A program made the translations under genes and the position numbers. Below the pieces are notes generated by a model. That model saw only the letters and a list, made by a program, of their open reading frames with translations. It did not search any database and had not been told where the DNA came from. Below are positions 19,896 through 34,187 of a DNA stretch of 64,000 bases, piece after piece. Origin of the DNA: Gamsiella multidivaricata (lineage: Eukaryota; Mortierellomycota; Mortierellomycetes; Mortierellales; Mortierellaceae); the NCBI RefSeq assembly GCF_025024155.1, contig NW_026251711.1:1-64000 (forward strand), read 5' to 3'. Numbering within the stretch: the stretch's first letter is position 1; the number at the start of each line of letters is the position of its first letter.

Positions 19896-21580
19896 ACATG
19901 CGACTTGAAAATCGCATAGAATTCCACACAGCAATCAGATCCTTTTCGAAACTCGCATAGTGATGGATGTGGCGCTTAGAAAACTTCGCTTAAAGTCAGA
20001 TAGGAAAAGTCTCCGGTTCCTGCATCTTGTGCCAGGCTTTGACCGCTCTACGATGACCCTGTCCCTATTGGCCGCCCAACTGGAAGCTCGTCAAGACGCG
20101 TCAGGAATAGATTGCTCAGAATGATTCTTCAACAACCAATGAGAACAGTCCCATCAAAATAAGATTAATTCAAGCACTACACATTCATGAACCTCCAAAA
20201 ACGCGTCGATACTGTCAGGAACAACACAACCACCACCACTCACTCCTCTTCCTTCAGAAGCGACGACTATGAACAACGCGAGGAACACACATCGGCACAG
20301 GCGCCCTCATGACCTAAATCCCCATTCGATGCTACAGAATCACAGATAAGTGAAGGTTTTTAGTCCAGGAATTGCGGACAGTCGACGGCATTCCATAGTT
20401 TCTGTCCTTCTGCCATTCCAATATTAAACATCTATGAAGAACGAAAACACGATAAAAGAATCTTCTCTTTTCACTGTTACACGTGGGGGCTGTGGGCCAG
20501 TCGGTACTTGCTGCCCCTAGTTCCTGCTTTACGGCAGCATCCGCCACTATCATGAGAAGGATGCTGCTTCATTCTTTGTGGAGCGTGAGAGTAACCATCG
20601 TGTTACATGAAGCTAGACCGCAATTTTTTTTTCAGCTCTTCTGGTCTTGTTCATATTGCATTGTACACAGCCTTTATTATTCTTCATTCTTTATTCTTTA
20701 TTCTTTATTGTTGCTGTTGCCTCTTCCTGGCACAACGAGTACCAATATCGAATGGAAACGTTGAAGCTATCTTGACGAATGACTCTAGTGCCTCTAATAT
20801 TTCTTGGAGCTCATCATATCTGTTAATCATTCCAACCATTTGTACCTTCAGCAGCAGACCCTTCACCAGAATTGGAAAGGCAAGCGCCAACACTGTCAGC
20901 GAGCCAGAGCTAGAAATTCCAGATAAATCGACATCCCCACCTCTTCATGCATTCATAGCGACGTTGCTTTTTGATTATTCCATATTGGATCTTTCACATT
21001 ATCCAGTGAAGAATTAGACCTAGTCCGCACACAAAGAGTATCAAGAATTGAAGTAAGATAGTTCAGGAAAAGTGTTCAATGAGAAGGGTGAGAGAGTGCA
21101 ATTAAATTTGGGGTGGAAAGCTATCGTGAGGTATTGCGCATTTATTTTCTTCGGCCGTGCAATTCCCCACCGCGCTTCATCAAAGGAGGATCATCCTTGA
21201 GGTTTGACAGATATTCAAGGAGGACTGGAGGGGTGGGATGGCTGACAAACAAGAGCAGCCTCTCCAGTAGTAGTTGCGAAAGGAATTGTAGGAGGCAATG
21301 CCATTTGAAAGGCCCGACAGGATGAATGTGGAGGTCAAGACAGAGAGAATGTGTGGAGTGGGGAAGAGAAGAGATTAAGGTCACACCGAGAGTAGAGTGA
21401 CTGTGTGCTTATACAGCTGAGCCATAGACCCATGGGGAGGGAAGAAAGGGGAGAAAAGGCGCTGAATTGCGGGTGGCCCCCTTTCTTTATCCCTTTGACC
21501 CCTTTGGTTCTTCATCAAAAACCTCACCAATAAATAAGGCTTCTCCTCGACATCACGGATCCACATCCCCTTTGGCCGCC
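19896..21580. other. Intergenic, upstream of RalGAP gene
   Basis: AT-rich sequence with TTCTTTATTC-type simple repeats near 20680-20710. No gene, RNA or clear mobile element is supported. The last part is the RalGAP promoter and leader. Confidence 0.4.
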
Positions 21581-24500
21581 ATGGACCCCCATGGCCCCAT
21601 CAGCCAGCACCCCTTCGACGACATTGATCCCATCCGGCCCCTGAGGCGCCACCCCCTCGACACCATCGCCTCAAAGGGACCAAACCTGTCGACATCATCT
21701 CTTACCCAGGAGACGACGCATCCCCCTCCGCCGTCGAGTGACTCCTCATCGAGCGCCAGCAGTACCTCGTACTCTCAGTCGCACCCGCAGCCTCATACTT
21801 CTCATCCTATCGCGACAGTGAACACCCACAGCACTCCCACCATCGCCAGCAGCACCAGCAGCGCCAGCAGCAGACAGCCCCATCACAGCCATAGCCATAA
21901 CCAACACCACGGCAGCCACCACCAAGTGTACTCTCCTTTCGCTCCACCGGTCGCCCCGCTTCAGATATCAGCATCAAGTCTCGCCACCAGTGCCGCTGCC
22001 CGCTTCAGCCAGGCTTTCTCGCCTCTGCTATCGGCTCGACGAAAATCCACTGCCATTGAGATACCCTCAACACCGGACAAGCACAAAACCTTTTCTTACG
22101 GACTGTCCAGCTCCGTCCACACCAGTCCAGGATCGTTCCAGGGCCTCACGGAAGGACGAGGCTTGACCAGCCACAGCCAGGAACACTTGAGCTTCACTGG
22201 GGCCCATCATCTGCAGCATCCCAGCAGTAGTAGCAGCAACAACTCGTCACATTTTGAAAGCAACCTCAGCAAGATTACGTCCTTCAGCTCTCCTCGGTCC
22301 TCCAATCGATCCCGAAAGACGCACCCCGGAGGGATCGCACACGTTCCCGAGGAGTCGAGCTACGGATCGTTTGTTACTCCACCCCATACCGCGACGGCGT
22401 TCCATGCTGGACTTGCATCGCATTTTGGAATGGGATCCTCAAGTAGCCAAAGCCGCGATTATCATGACACGGGGCACAAAGAAGGCAAAGGAAGCATCGT
22501 CGGTAGTGGATCATCGTCAGTTGAGAAGGCGCTCAAAAAAGCCAAGGTATTCCTGGACGAAAAGGCAAAGCCGAAAGCTCGTGCCAACTCGCTGTGGGCC
22601 TTCATTGGTAAGGGGCCATCGCAAGAGTCTAGAATATAGTTGCGTTTGACTAAAGAAGAGTAGCTCATGTAAGCAAGTTCTGATATATTCTACTCTTCCA
22701 TAGATGTTACCTTCGAGTTCGACCAGGCGAAATTTTTCCAGGAGCATGCAGATCAAGTCTTTACTGTCACGCACGACTCGTTCTGGCACCAAGTCGACAA
22801 GTTCAAGCTAAAGCCAGATCGCAACAACGCCCTGCAGAGCAAGGAGGTCCTCGCGGTTCAAAAGACACTGCTTCTCCTTCGTCTCATCTTCTTGTATCTG
22901 CCTGACAGGATGAAGAATGGCTGGCACAGACGACCAATTGGTAAGTCATAGGCCAATTTAAGCTTACGACTTTTCCACGAGCACTTGCTGTTTACTAATG
23001 TACCCTTGGTTATGCCTTTTTCGTCACTATATAGCAAACATGTTGGCGCAGGTTCTATGTCACAAGAATCACCCTCGCGTTCGCATCTTTGGATTTCGAT
23101 TGCTTCTTCTCTGGATCAATGATCAGACGGTCGAATACCCCGAGGCAATATATCTATTTTCCAACGCCATCTCGCTCGACCTTTTCATGTACGACGGAGA
23201 AGACCTGTCAGTCGACCATGCAAACTCATCCCAGACGAGACTGCCAGTGTTGAGCACAGGAAGTTCCGGGCGAAGAAGTGCAAGGCAGGTGTCTCAGTAC
23301 TTTGAGTTGGCACACCTGAACCTCAACCAGGAGCTATTGCAGTGTAAGTCACACTGCGTTTTATGCGAATATATGAAGTATGGGGTAAAGGCGAGCCCTA
23401 CAATTGTCTAACCTTGCCTTGCGTTCTATTAGCCGATGGTCCACCAATCTGTCCCAGTCCATCACCTCCGACCTTCCAGGATAGCATTCAGCTCTTTCAA
23501 ATTTTCCTTGGCAACATCGTCCGTATGTCGTATGTAGCGGCAGGATCAACACCCCCAGCAGGAGAGCTCGAGTCCATTAATTCGCATTATCCACTAGAAA
23601 CCGACGGCGAGATGGGCGACGGCATCGCTGTAGGGTTTGGAATCGACGCGGGACTGGCTGCAGCCAGGTTCATGTTCGATATCATCAAAAAGTACTATCT
23701 CGTCAAGGTGTTTCCCGAATGCGCACGATCGTTGCAGCTTATCAAGGACGAAGAAAATGGTCCGTTTGGGTAAACATACTCGTATGAGCTATAGGCTTTA
23801 ACAATCTTGCTGTCCTTGGTACTAATCGTCTGAACCTATGCCTTCGACGACGCCGAAATAGAATTTGGGTATAAAGCCTGCCCACCAACGATTCTCAGGA
23901 CCATCATTAGCTTCATCATCCAGTACTGTCTGGACAGTAATGAATTCAACTCTCCTCAAACCTACACCTCCCCGGCAACACCTATCCTCAAGTCTATTGT
24001 TTACTCATCCGAAGTCAATCGGGAAATCATGCACGAAATTGTACGGCAAGGACTGAGTCTGCCACCAGGACACCTGCAATACAAGGACATCGTGCGAGGT
24101 GCTGTGCATATTGTCGGTGTCTGGTGTCTGAGTGGTGAGGAGGAACGTCCTGTATTTCTACGTAGCTCTTCAAGTAGACCACAAGTTCCCTCTAGTGTAT
24201 CGATTACCTCCCTTGGCAGCCAGGATTCAGGAACTACACAGCAGAGCGCACCGCAAAACACGGCCAACGAGCCCTACTCTATGGCCAATTCATTCCTTCA
24301 GCGATACTTCCAGCTTCTGACTAACGTCTTTGCTGAAACCTCGGTCGCACTACACGATCTTGGTTCTAATTCATCATCCGACGCGCTGGGGTCAACCGGA
24401 AATCAGATGAAGCTGGACTCGGACGCCTTATATCATCTTTACAAGGACATCATAGGCCTCTTTAGGGCTATCATGGCACGCGGTCAGATCGAGATGGACG

Positions 24501-27500
24501 CAAAGAGTTGGGAGGTTCTATTAGGATCGTTGCTCGAAATCCAGCGCAGGGTCATGGGCATGCATGAGAGACTCTCGACTATTCTATCTGCATCCTCAAT
24601 CGACGACCTGACATCGCTTATCATTGAGGTATGCTGACTTTGTGGCGCTAGTATCCTTGAAATCAATGCGACAACTGTTTTAATCCTAGCATCGGTAATT
24701 TTGGCGGCGAAATTATTAAAATTATAGACCGTTCTGTGCGCTCATTCGAGATGCCCGAACGTAGCGGAGGAACAGTGGATTGCTCTGCGGAAGATGATGA
24801 TCGACGGTCTTCGCTTTCCTCAGACAGTCACTCAATGGGCTGTAAGTGCTATTGCATCGAAGGACATGAAGGTTGGACCTGTGAGACGATTTTGAAGAGC
24901 TATATCTAACATTCGGCGCTTCTCTCTTGATGGCAATATCTTCCCACCTTTATAGAAATGGTCTATACGGCTGACCCACATCCTTTCGCAAGAGGTTTTC
25001 CAGGTGGATCTGGAGGCTCAACCATCTCGACCACCGCAGGCGTCCGCAACACGGCATATCCGCAAAATGTCGGACAAGTTCCGGCATTCTCGATTTCTTT
25101 CTTCAAAGACTGAGAATCCGATGCGCCATTCGATCGGCGGAGAATTGCTGTCATCCCAAGGAGTTTCCTATTCGCATCAGACATATCCTCTCTCTGGTTT
25201 GAGCTTACAGGAGAGATCTTCTCGTCGGGCCAATAGCATACACTATGATCCTGCGAAACAAGTCGGACCAAATTCTAATGCGAGTGGAACCCCTATGTAT
25301 GCGCCTACACTTCTGGGGCATATGGGATTCTTACCAGGCCGAGAGGCGGGGCGCGAGAGCCAGCTGAGTATGAAGGTGGACGTTGGAGAAGTGGATGAAG
25401 AGGAGGCGTACGATCATCCCGGGCTACATGTATCTGCTTTAACAGAAACACCGGACGCGACGGACGAAAAGGTATGTCTAGCCAATGTGTTAAACAGCCG
25501 ATGATATGAATGATATCGGTTTCTTATGTCTCCTGGCCGTGATCTCTACTGCAGCTGTCGCGTGCATCCTCGCTGTCCTTTCGTGGCCCGGACAGCCTGC
25601 ATCTAGACCCGATCGTGGAGCGACTCTCCTCGCTGTATGGCATTTTTGCTGCACCGGAATTTGTAAATATCTCGATGAAAGCACGTTCACCAGATAATGT
25701 GTTGTCAATCTGGAAGAATATCGTTTGCTCTGTTGGCAATCCAAACCATATTCAGGTAAATTGCGCTTTAATATGGCCGCCGTGAATATTTTTCCTGCAA
25801 CGTAGCCATCTTACTTTAATTATCTCAATGTAGATCCCTCTCGTGAAGACCGAGGTGATGCTTTGCCTTATCGATATCTGGGATTTACTTAACCAGACAA
25901 GGGCTTCGCAATCCCTCAACACAAAGCTCATTCCACCGCTGTATGACTTTGCGCCTTGGTTTTTCGAGGCTGCGAAAAGTAGCAGCGATGGGGGCGTTGG
26001 ATTGCCAGCGATCTATGGTGGACTCTGTCGAATGATGAACCGTCGTTTCGATCAGGACTTTGATCCCGAGTACTATCAGCTGTTTTATGAAACCATCATG
26101 CAGGTAAAACTTTCAGCAACCGTAGAAAGTGTGCATTGACTTTCATGCTAGAATCGCGTGCTAACTATCAAGTTATTCGGTGTTCGATTACTATTAGGGG
26201 TTGCAAATTGACGATGCCATGATCGGGCACTCAATTCTTGCAAACAGCAGCCGACTTTTCACATTGTCGCTTCCCGGCAGCCATATCTTGGTTGTACCTT
26301 TCATGAGTGCAATTAGACAAATGGTAAGCGTCGTCGCCGGCATTGATCCATGCTATCTTCAATCTGAGCGTGGAAGTAATGTGTGCTGAACACCCCATCC
26401 ATTCATCGGATCGTAATTAGCTGCTCAAGGACGGACACTTGAGAGACGGCGTCAACCATTTTATCAGGAAGCAGGCTATTGCCATTCTGTGCTCCGTCAG
26501 CATGCTGTTTTATGACTTTGGCCAGAAAGACTCGATTCATATTGCAAACCTCAAAGAGCAAGGGTTTAGTCTAGTAGACTTGTTACCTCACAAGGTCGCA
26601 TTTTCGCGGTTGGTTCTAGATCTCACCTCGGCGGAAGCTAACGTGAAGCCATTAGGGAAATTCTGGGACACTCACAGCATGCTGATTCAACTTTGTGGAA
26701 TGCTTGTTGTCAACGAATGGCGCTCCAGTTTGGAGACGTGCGATATTGGAACGGAAAGCGAGCTTCTGCTTTTGGTGTTGAATCACTTATACTGGACAGA
26801 GACCAGCATTGTGCAGAGTGCTGTTGAGGCGATCACGACGCTTGCAGGCATGTATCAAGACCATGAAGACAGTGGCTGGGTAAGTCGGGACGAAGCATGG
26901 AGTGTTCTGCATGCTGTATGCGCCTATCAATGGCGTCATGATTGTTAACTTACCCGATGTTTTTCATATTGACCTTTCGCGGCAAGTAGATTATCCTGGA
27001 AATGGTGCTTTCACATTTATTGAGCGCCATGCAGGAGCATTTAACGCTGTTCCAGAGCGATCCTCGCCGGGGACACACTATTGCATTACTATATCGCTGT
27101 TTGACGGAGTGGCTGATAGTGATCCCTGCCAGCATCTTTTCAGAGATCGAACTTTCGAAATGGGTCTTCGATGTGATTGAAATCGGCCTCTTATCTGCAC
27201 CGGATCCGACTGGAGAGAACGATCGCAAGCGTGCATTACAGGCAACAAAGCAGCAACAGCAGCTGCTGCAACAACAGCAACAACAGCAATTCAACCAGCA
27301 GCAACGGCTTGGCGCAGGCAAGAAGAGAGGTCCAAATTTCAGGCACACAGGCCAAACGATTCACCAACACCATCGAGTCATGATTAGTACTGGTCCCTTA
27401 ATTGACGTCGAAGTAGAGCAGCAGACGGTGAAGGAGGCTGCAGAAACGACTTTAGTTCACCTAGTACACTTTATGAACAACATATCGTCGCCTTATGAGT

Positions 27501-30500
27501 CTAATCAAGCTTTAGTCACAATGGGTATGGATACAGCTGGATTTAAGGCTGAAGAACAGTCTGCCGTTGGGATCGACAAGAAGAGCCATGGACTAGAAAA
27601 TCAAAAGGTCTTTGCATTGAACGACTCTATCCTCATCACCCTTGAGGATGTGTCCACGGCTGCATCTATGGGCTTTCATCATCGGACTCGAGTCGTCATC
27701 CGTGACGAGACCGGTCGATATGCCTGGGATTCAGAGATCTTTTACAGGGAGATGCTCCAAGTGGACGGCGTTGTTCGACCGCGATCAGTCCAGAGGGCAG
27801 GGTCAAGAATGAGTGAGCGGTTTGGATCGGGCTCAAGAAGGCGCAAGAAGGAGATGGCCAGCCAACTTCTCTGGAGAGAAGGAATCAAAATCCGAGACGA
27901 TGAGGATCATGGAAAGGCCAAGATTGATCCGTCCTCCGCCGTCACTGCTAATTCTCCACAGTCCGACCGCTCACTCGGTATGGAGGCGCTTCTCTGGGAC
28001 AGGAATGGATCAAGAGGCGATGGCGATAGGCTGGATCAATTGTTGCATTACGTCAGCGACAGGCATCCCGACTGCCTCTTCGACGGCAAGACACCTCTCA
28101 ACCAGCTCAATAATGGCCTCGCTTTGTTTACAGGATCTAATGGCAATGGTGGACATCATGCCGGAGACCGCGCGTTGAACAACGGTGGCAGCAATGGAGG
28201 TAACAGGAGATCGACGATCGATTTTGAGTTGGACCGACATGTCCAGGAGGAAAGCTACTATACTCGAATTTCTGATCCTCAAGCCCGTGCCTGGTACGAC
28301 AAGCTACTGGAGCTGCGATCGAGTCTTATTCAATCGGACGAAGAAGCTGACGAGTATCACGGCTCAAACACACTCATGTCTCTGGTCGTCAACTCAACCT
28401 GGGGAGGACCCGCACCTGTGTCCACATCCACCGATGATCCGCAGCAGCAGAGGCAAGAAGGAACCGGAGCCACAGATTCGGCGACAACGCTGGATTATGA
28501 AGCATCACTTCATAGCACGCTTCATGACCGAGCAAAGCGCTTCTCCGGAAGAGAAATCCGGCCTAACAATTTACAACAAGTTGATGAGGGAGCGGCGAGA
28601 TACAGAGGCACTATCGTCGGGCCTGGTCAAGTTCAACCGGGGAGTGTGTCTTTAATGGATGATCCACAGGACCCAAACGTCAGAAATCCAGAGAAGGAAC
28701 TGCTAGGTACAGGCCTTCGTAAGGAGGATGCCTCTAATTTGGCCAAGGCGTTCCAACTAGCCCTGCCACCAGAGTCGGAGCGACCCTTGGACAATTCCCA
28801 GCAGAGCCGTCTGTTGTTGAGTCACCTTGGATTGCTGTGCTTTGACCGATTTCAGGAACACAACTTCGTACTTTTGAACCCGACGGCATCGTTGGAAAGG
28901 GACCTGAAGAGTCTTGACAAGAAGTCCGGACGCGAAACCTTCAAGGTTGCGCTTTTGTATGTGGGAGAGGGTCAGGAAGGCGAGCAGGCGATCATGCACA
29001 ATTCCCAAGGAAGCGCTATCTACAACCGCTTCGTGCAGGGTCTGGGCTGGGAAGTTGAACTGGTGGACCATGCTGGATACATGGGAGGACTAGAACGCAA
29101 CGGATCCAATGGTCATTCGGCGATGTATTACTGCACCTCGACCTTGGAGGTCATTTTCCATGAGGTCGTGCGAATGCCCACAGATCCGGATGACCCGCGT
29201 CAGGTCAAGAAGGTAACGAATATGCCCTGCATAATGCATGTTCTGAGAGTTCCTGTCTGATGTGGCTCATAACCATCTTATCGATGTTGGGAAATAGAAA
29301 CGCCATATTGGAAATGACCACGTTCATATTGTCTGGTCTGAGCACTCTCAAGCGTACGATCGCAATACCATCGGAGGCGATTTTGGAAATGTGATTATCG
29401 TCCTTACGCCTGTTCCTGATCGTCGGTTGGGGAGCAATGGGGATGTGCGGGTTCATCACAGCTCTTGGACTTGTGCCGGGGCTAGAGGCGTTAGACATGT
29501 TCATTCGGAACTGGTAGCAGTCGAGGTCATTCGTGATACGAACCTGCCAGTGTTTGGACCTTTGATTGATGGAATGGTTATTCCGATGTCGCAGCTGAGC
29601 AGATTGGTCAGGCAAACTGCCATACATGGAGCCAGACTTGCAACAGCCCCACCTCCATTGCCTCCAACGCCGCCCTCGCTAGGATTTTCGGGAGCGATTG
29701 CTAGTGGAGCCACTGGCATTGGGTCTGGCATAGGCATTAGCACTCCTAATATTGGCGGCATAGCTGGCGCTACCAGCACTACGACGGCGACTGCTGTCGG
29801 CGGCAGCGGTGGCAGCGGACACAGCCATCGAATGAGTGGACTTCATTATGTTCAACAATCTACCTCAGGATCGACTATCAACTCGGCGATGCATGGGTAT
29901 CAGTATCATCAGTCCAATCCAACCATTAATGTAGGATCTTCAGCGGCTGGAGGTGGAGCAGGAACATGGCAAAATCAGAGCAGTTCCTCTACTGCCGCTG
30001 CAGTGGTTGCTGCGGCATCTTCATCTGCAACAGGGACGCCGGCGACTCCTACGACGGTAATAGGAGGGACAGTCACGAGTATGCTCTTGGGTGCGAGCAT
30101 TAACAGTCTGGTGAACGTAGGTAGCGGACCAAATGCGGCATCTGTCTCGTCTTTGCTCAGTAATACGGGTAGTGCAAATGGAGCGACTGGTACTGTGAGT
30201 GCCGCAGGTGGTAATAGTGCCACAGGAGGAGGAGGAGCAGCAGGAAGCGGGGTAGGGGGAGCCTCTGTTGATGGCGCTGTTACTTCTACAGCAGCATCAG
30301 GAGGAGCAGGAGCGCCAGGAGGATCTCTATCGACATCATCAAGCTTGGCAGCGAGTGTGAATGTACAGCAGCAGATATACACGAATCAGCAACAACAGGG
30401 TCAGTATCAACATCAACTGCAGCAGCATCAGCAGCATGGCCACTCGACAGGACACACTCTGCTCGGCCCACCGCCATCATCATCAAGTGCGACCGTGTCG

Positions 30501-30686
30501 TCAGCGTTTTCCGCATCGATGCTAGCCATGTCTCAGAATGTGCACCCGTTCAAGCAGCGAGCCACGACGATCGAGCAAATTGCCAGACGCCACAAGTCTG
30601 AGAAGTGGACATTCCAGCAGTTTATGGAACATGTCTTTGGATACTCCAATGCACACGCACATCCTCATCACACTCGCAGCCGCTGA
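21581..30686 (+). CDS. RalGAP-alpha-like giant GTPase-activating protein
   Basis: Thirteen exons: 21581-22607, 22704-22940, 23035-23343, 23433-23759, 23862-24628, 24728-24841, 24956-25471, 25555-25755, 25834-26103, 26198-26323, 26421-26879, 26990-29212 and 29298-30686, about 2,654 residues. The ATG sits in GCCGCCATGG. The first exon encodes a Ser/His-rich disordered leader. Exons 2-3 match the RalGAP-alpha N terminus (FDQAKFFQEHADQVF, FGFRLLLLWINDQTVEYPE). Exons 4-11 are helical-repeat-like; exon 12 has a poly-Q tract and RalGAP core. The Rap-GAP catalytic domain spans the last intron, with KRHIGNDHVHIVWSEHS supplying the catalytic Asn near residue 2198 and FGNVIIVLTPVPD after it. The end (TIEQIARRHKSE) is typical. 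It should stimulate GTP hydrolysis by a Ral/Rheb-like GTPase. The intron-4 donor (GTCCGT) is the weakest splice call. Tuberin is the main alternative. Confidence 0.9.
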
Positions 30687-31077
30687 GCAAGGTGATTTAA
30701 AATAATTATCTATGCGTGTAGAATAATGTTAATAAATCTCGTAATGTAATTGTACGCTGCTGTGCAAGAATAGTCTCCTCAGTTCTAAAAGAGTGCTTTC
30801 TTCTGTTTGGAGGTGCACTAGGGAGTCAGCAACGACAAAAGACAGAAGCGAGAAAGCGCCATTTTGAAACTTACACGGGCGCAAAGCGACGAAAATAAAA
30901 CATAAGGCACTAGTTTGTGGATATTTACAAGTACAGCTTGCACGCTTCTGCTTTCCTCCGTTATTTCAGCGGGAAAGCGCTGCGCGCCTTTAGAACTGAG
31001 TGGACTAATATCTTTTGTGTCATTGAATTCTGAATCCGAAACGTACAGCTCGCTTTATTAACAAGGCTGGATGGCCA
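30687..31077. other. Convergent intergenic region with a short inverted repeat
   Basis: AATAAA at about 30731 serves the RalGAP gene. A 12-bp inverted repeat (CTCAGTTCTAAA at 30778-30789 and its complement at 30989-31000), extended imperfectly by GCTTTC/GAAAGC, may mark a small MITE. Confidence 0.4.
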
Positions 31078-34000
31078 CTATTTTAGACAGTCTTTGTCAA
31101 GGTCAAAGAACGCAGCCTCGCCTACGCCCAAGCGCGTTAGCTCTGACATGACCACGCTCGTCTGCCGATACAATGTCTCCAGGGGTGCAGTCGTCGGAAG
31201 GTTTTGTGATGCTAAAAAGGCACCAGTTAATAAGTTTAGTCAGCATCGTCGCCCTTTTGTATATTTCCACGCGACGTAGAGTACAATGCTTACCAAGGAT
31301 AGTAGTATTGACAGTGTTGGCGACCTGTTCGCGCGATATAGGCCTTGTGCCGGGATTGTGCCCCGATCCAGAGTGATCTACGTCTGCATAAGCCAGAACA
31401 GCAAATGCATTGATCAACATCTCCTGCACAGATTGTCGCCTATTATCCTTGTACTGCTCCTGCAGGAACTGGCCATACTGAATTGCATCCTTTAGCATGC
31501 CTAGGCCCTCAAGTTCCTCGTTCTCGGCTCCAGCATGAGCTGTGTCTGCGTTGTCCTGGTCCACTTCCATATGTTCAACAAAGTTCCTGTCCTTCAGTTC
31601 TGTGTCAACTACAGAGTGCCTGATGAGTCCACTTCCATTATCGACACAACTTTTCTGGTGGTCCAAAGTGTGGAGCGGATGTGATGCTTGGTGGACCATC
31701 TCTACAAACTTGCGGCAGCGTAGTTGAAGGACCATCTCTGGATCATTGGTTATGATGCCTGGATAGTTCTTCTCCAGCAAGTCCATGGCCTGGTCGATCT
31801 CGCCAGTCATAATAGCCCGTCTGATAACTAATCATTGCAGCAGCATACACGGCAGTAAAAACCCAGTCAGCTTCAGTGATACACTCACAGGTCATCCTTG
31901 CAGGCGATCGTTCGTAGCAACAACAAGTGTGGTACCTTTCCGTCTTTCAGTATCGATAACCACGGGCAAATATCTGCTCGACTCTGCTGATGTAGATGTC
32001 GAACTCTTCCCAGAAGAATCCCGACGCTTCAATGGCTGGGGAGCCAGGTCATTCGAGAACTGCTTAGCACTTTCAGAGTAACCATGGTGAACCATATACG
32101 AAAGGACGAGCTGGCTCAAATTCTGTGATAATGTGCCAATGTGGTTCTTAGTCGCAACTGCATTTTGCAAAGAGTTTTCGAGTGCTTGCCAAGCTTCCAC
32201 CTTCTCGTCCTACACATTTGGAATAATACAAGAATCAAGGATTAATGAAGAATGTGATGGATGCAAAAAAAGGTATTGTCCTGTCGGTAGTCGCTCCGCT
32301 GTTACCTTGACGTAGTCTTCAATGTTGAAGACAAACTCTTGCTGCCCAAAGTTCGCCTCTACAATTTCGCCTGCTGTCCTCATGCCGACTGTCGGGTACA
32401 GTGGACCCTTCAAATCACGAAATGCGACGCCTAAAGTCCGGCGAGAATACCATATCAATATCGGTTATGCCACTTTCATGTCCCCTCTCTTGCTCTACTA
32501 GATATAATCGTTGCTCTTACCAAGAAAAGTGCCGTTCTTTGTGTAAAAAAGCGACATGTCTCTAAAATTGATCCCACATCCAATCGTGTCTCCAGTGGTG
32601 AATACTGGACCAAACGGACGCCCGCTTCCACAGCCTCCGAAACTATTACCATCGTCTCCATGATAACCCCATGATTGTGGCTCCCAGCCTGATTGAAAGA
32701 TTAAAAGCGGAACTCGTCAGTTTATGCTAAAACATGCCGTCTTTCATTAATACTGACTTGCCGATTATCACTGATAAGCATACCTGGTAGTCGGTCTAGA
32801 GCCACCATCGGATTACATACACCGATTCCTATATAGCTGTTGTTGCGCATCCCATACAAAGAGGTAAAAAGGTTAGACAATCCCACTGACGAAGATTGGT
32901 GAGACCCCTATAGATTCAGATCATTCCAGCATCATGGTCCTTACCCTTGCTGGCCCTTGCTTTTGACATACACTTCATAATAATACACGCCACACTGCGG
33001 TGGGATAGGACGGTTTGCACGGACCGCAGAAGCATCGCTGTCTAATCTGCCAGGGCCTGAAAAGCGTTGCCAAAACATGTCAAACGGCTAGCCTCAAAAT
33101 ACCTGCAGAAAAAAGAAAATAAGAAGAAGTGACATGTACCAATGTAATGAACCTGCAGGTCGTCCTCAGAAAGCTCAGTTTTTTCCGTCTTGTCAATAGT
33201 ACTCCATCGTGATGGGAGCTGATACCGTAATGGACGTCGTTGTGGTTTCGGAATAATGGAACCATTTCCATTCTCGTTCAAACTGCCCCCAGATTCGCTC
33301 CCACTGCTGCTGCTGCTGCTACTGCTGCTTTCTCCACTGCTAGTGCTGCTGCTATCACTGTCCTGATAGGAATGTATGTGTCGCCGTCGACTGCTATCGA
33401 CAAGCAGACGTCTTCGCTTTGAGGTCTCTCTCTCTGGATGCGATGTCTCTGTATTCTGATCAGAGGCCACGACGCCCTCTGGCTCGAAGTGCTGCTTGAA
33501 GGTTGTATGACGAAAGTATGAGGGCAGGGTGACCATCTTTGACTTTTTGGTGAATGACGACGCAAGGTTGCGATTGGCCATGGATGCCTTCTTGAGCGTA
33601 CCAAAGGTGATAGCCCGCTGCGGACGACTCGAGTCTTCACGCTCCGGAAGAGGAAGGTGGGCATGTCGGTTGAGTGTCTGGGGTGTCGTCCTCTGCTGGG
33701 TCCTGCGCACAGATAGTTGTGGATAGTGAAGAGTAGACGGAACGATGCTGAGGGAGGTGTGCTCACGATCTGAGGCGCTCGGCCAGAGAGGCGTGACCGC
33801 AGCCATTACAGAGGCAGCAGCAACGGCAGAAGGCGAAGCATTAGCGCTGGCACGGATCGACGACAGGAGATCTTGGCGAATACTTGTAACGGATATATCT
33901 GGCACAGTCTCTGCTGAGGGATGCGGTATTAGTGAGAGATTCGTGTGCTCGGTGTCTGTGCCGATGCTTGTCCGCAAGGTCGAGGCAGGTGAAGTTGCTA

Positions 34001-34187
34001 CCGAGGACGGGGCCGTGGATGCTGTGGTGGACGCTGGTGTGGAGAACTGGGTCGAGGCTGGACGGGAGCGTCGACGACGTGACCGGTGAGTAATGATGGC
34101 AGGGTCCTCGGTATCGCTACTATCCGAGGTAGCAGCAACAGTAGTGTCAGCAGCCCAGTCCTGTCCGTCGTCTGTACGTTGCGACAT
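31078..34187 (-). CDS. GID1: GID/CTLH E3 ligase subunit Gid1 (Vid30, RanBP9/10 family)
   Basis: Eight exons: 34187-33140, 33056-32945, 32836-32784, 32688-32521, 32430-32306, 32209-31936, 31827-31294 and 31211-31078, all in phase, about 815 residues. A Ser/Thr-rich disordered leader of about 330 residues precedes a SPRY domain ([47 protein letters not shown]), then LisH ([18 protein letters not shown]), CTLH ([20 protein letters not shown]) and CRA to the end. This order is diagnostic of Gid1/Vid30. Known role: it recruits substrate receptors and scaffolds the GID E3 ligase, which degrades gluconeogenic enzymes and other targets. In exon 6 an earlier donor (GTACCA) must be used, because a TGA lies before the later GTGAGT. 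Confidence 0.93.

Noticed and set aside
32209..32458. Reading GID1 exon 6 through to the GTGAGT donor
   Set aside because: That path meets a TGA before the donor; the upstream GTACCA donor gives an in-phase join to the CTLH domain.
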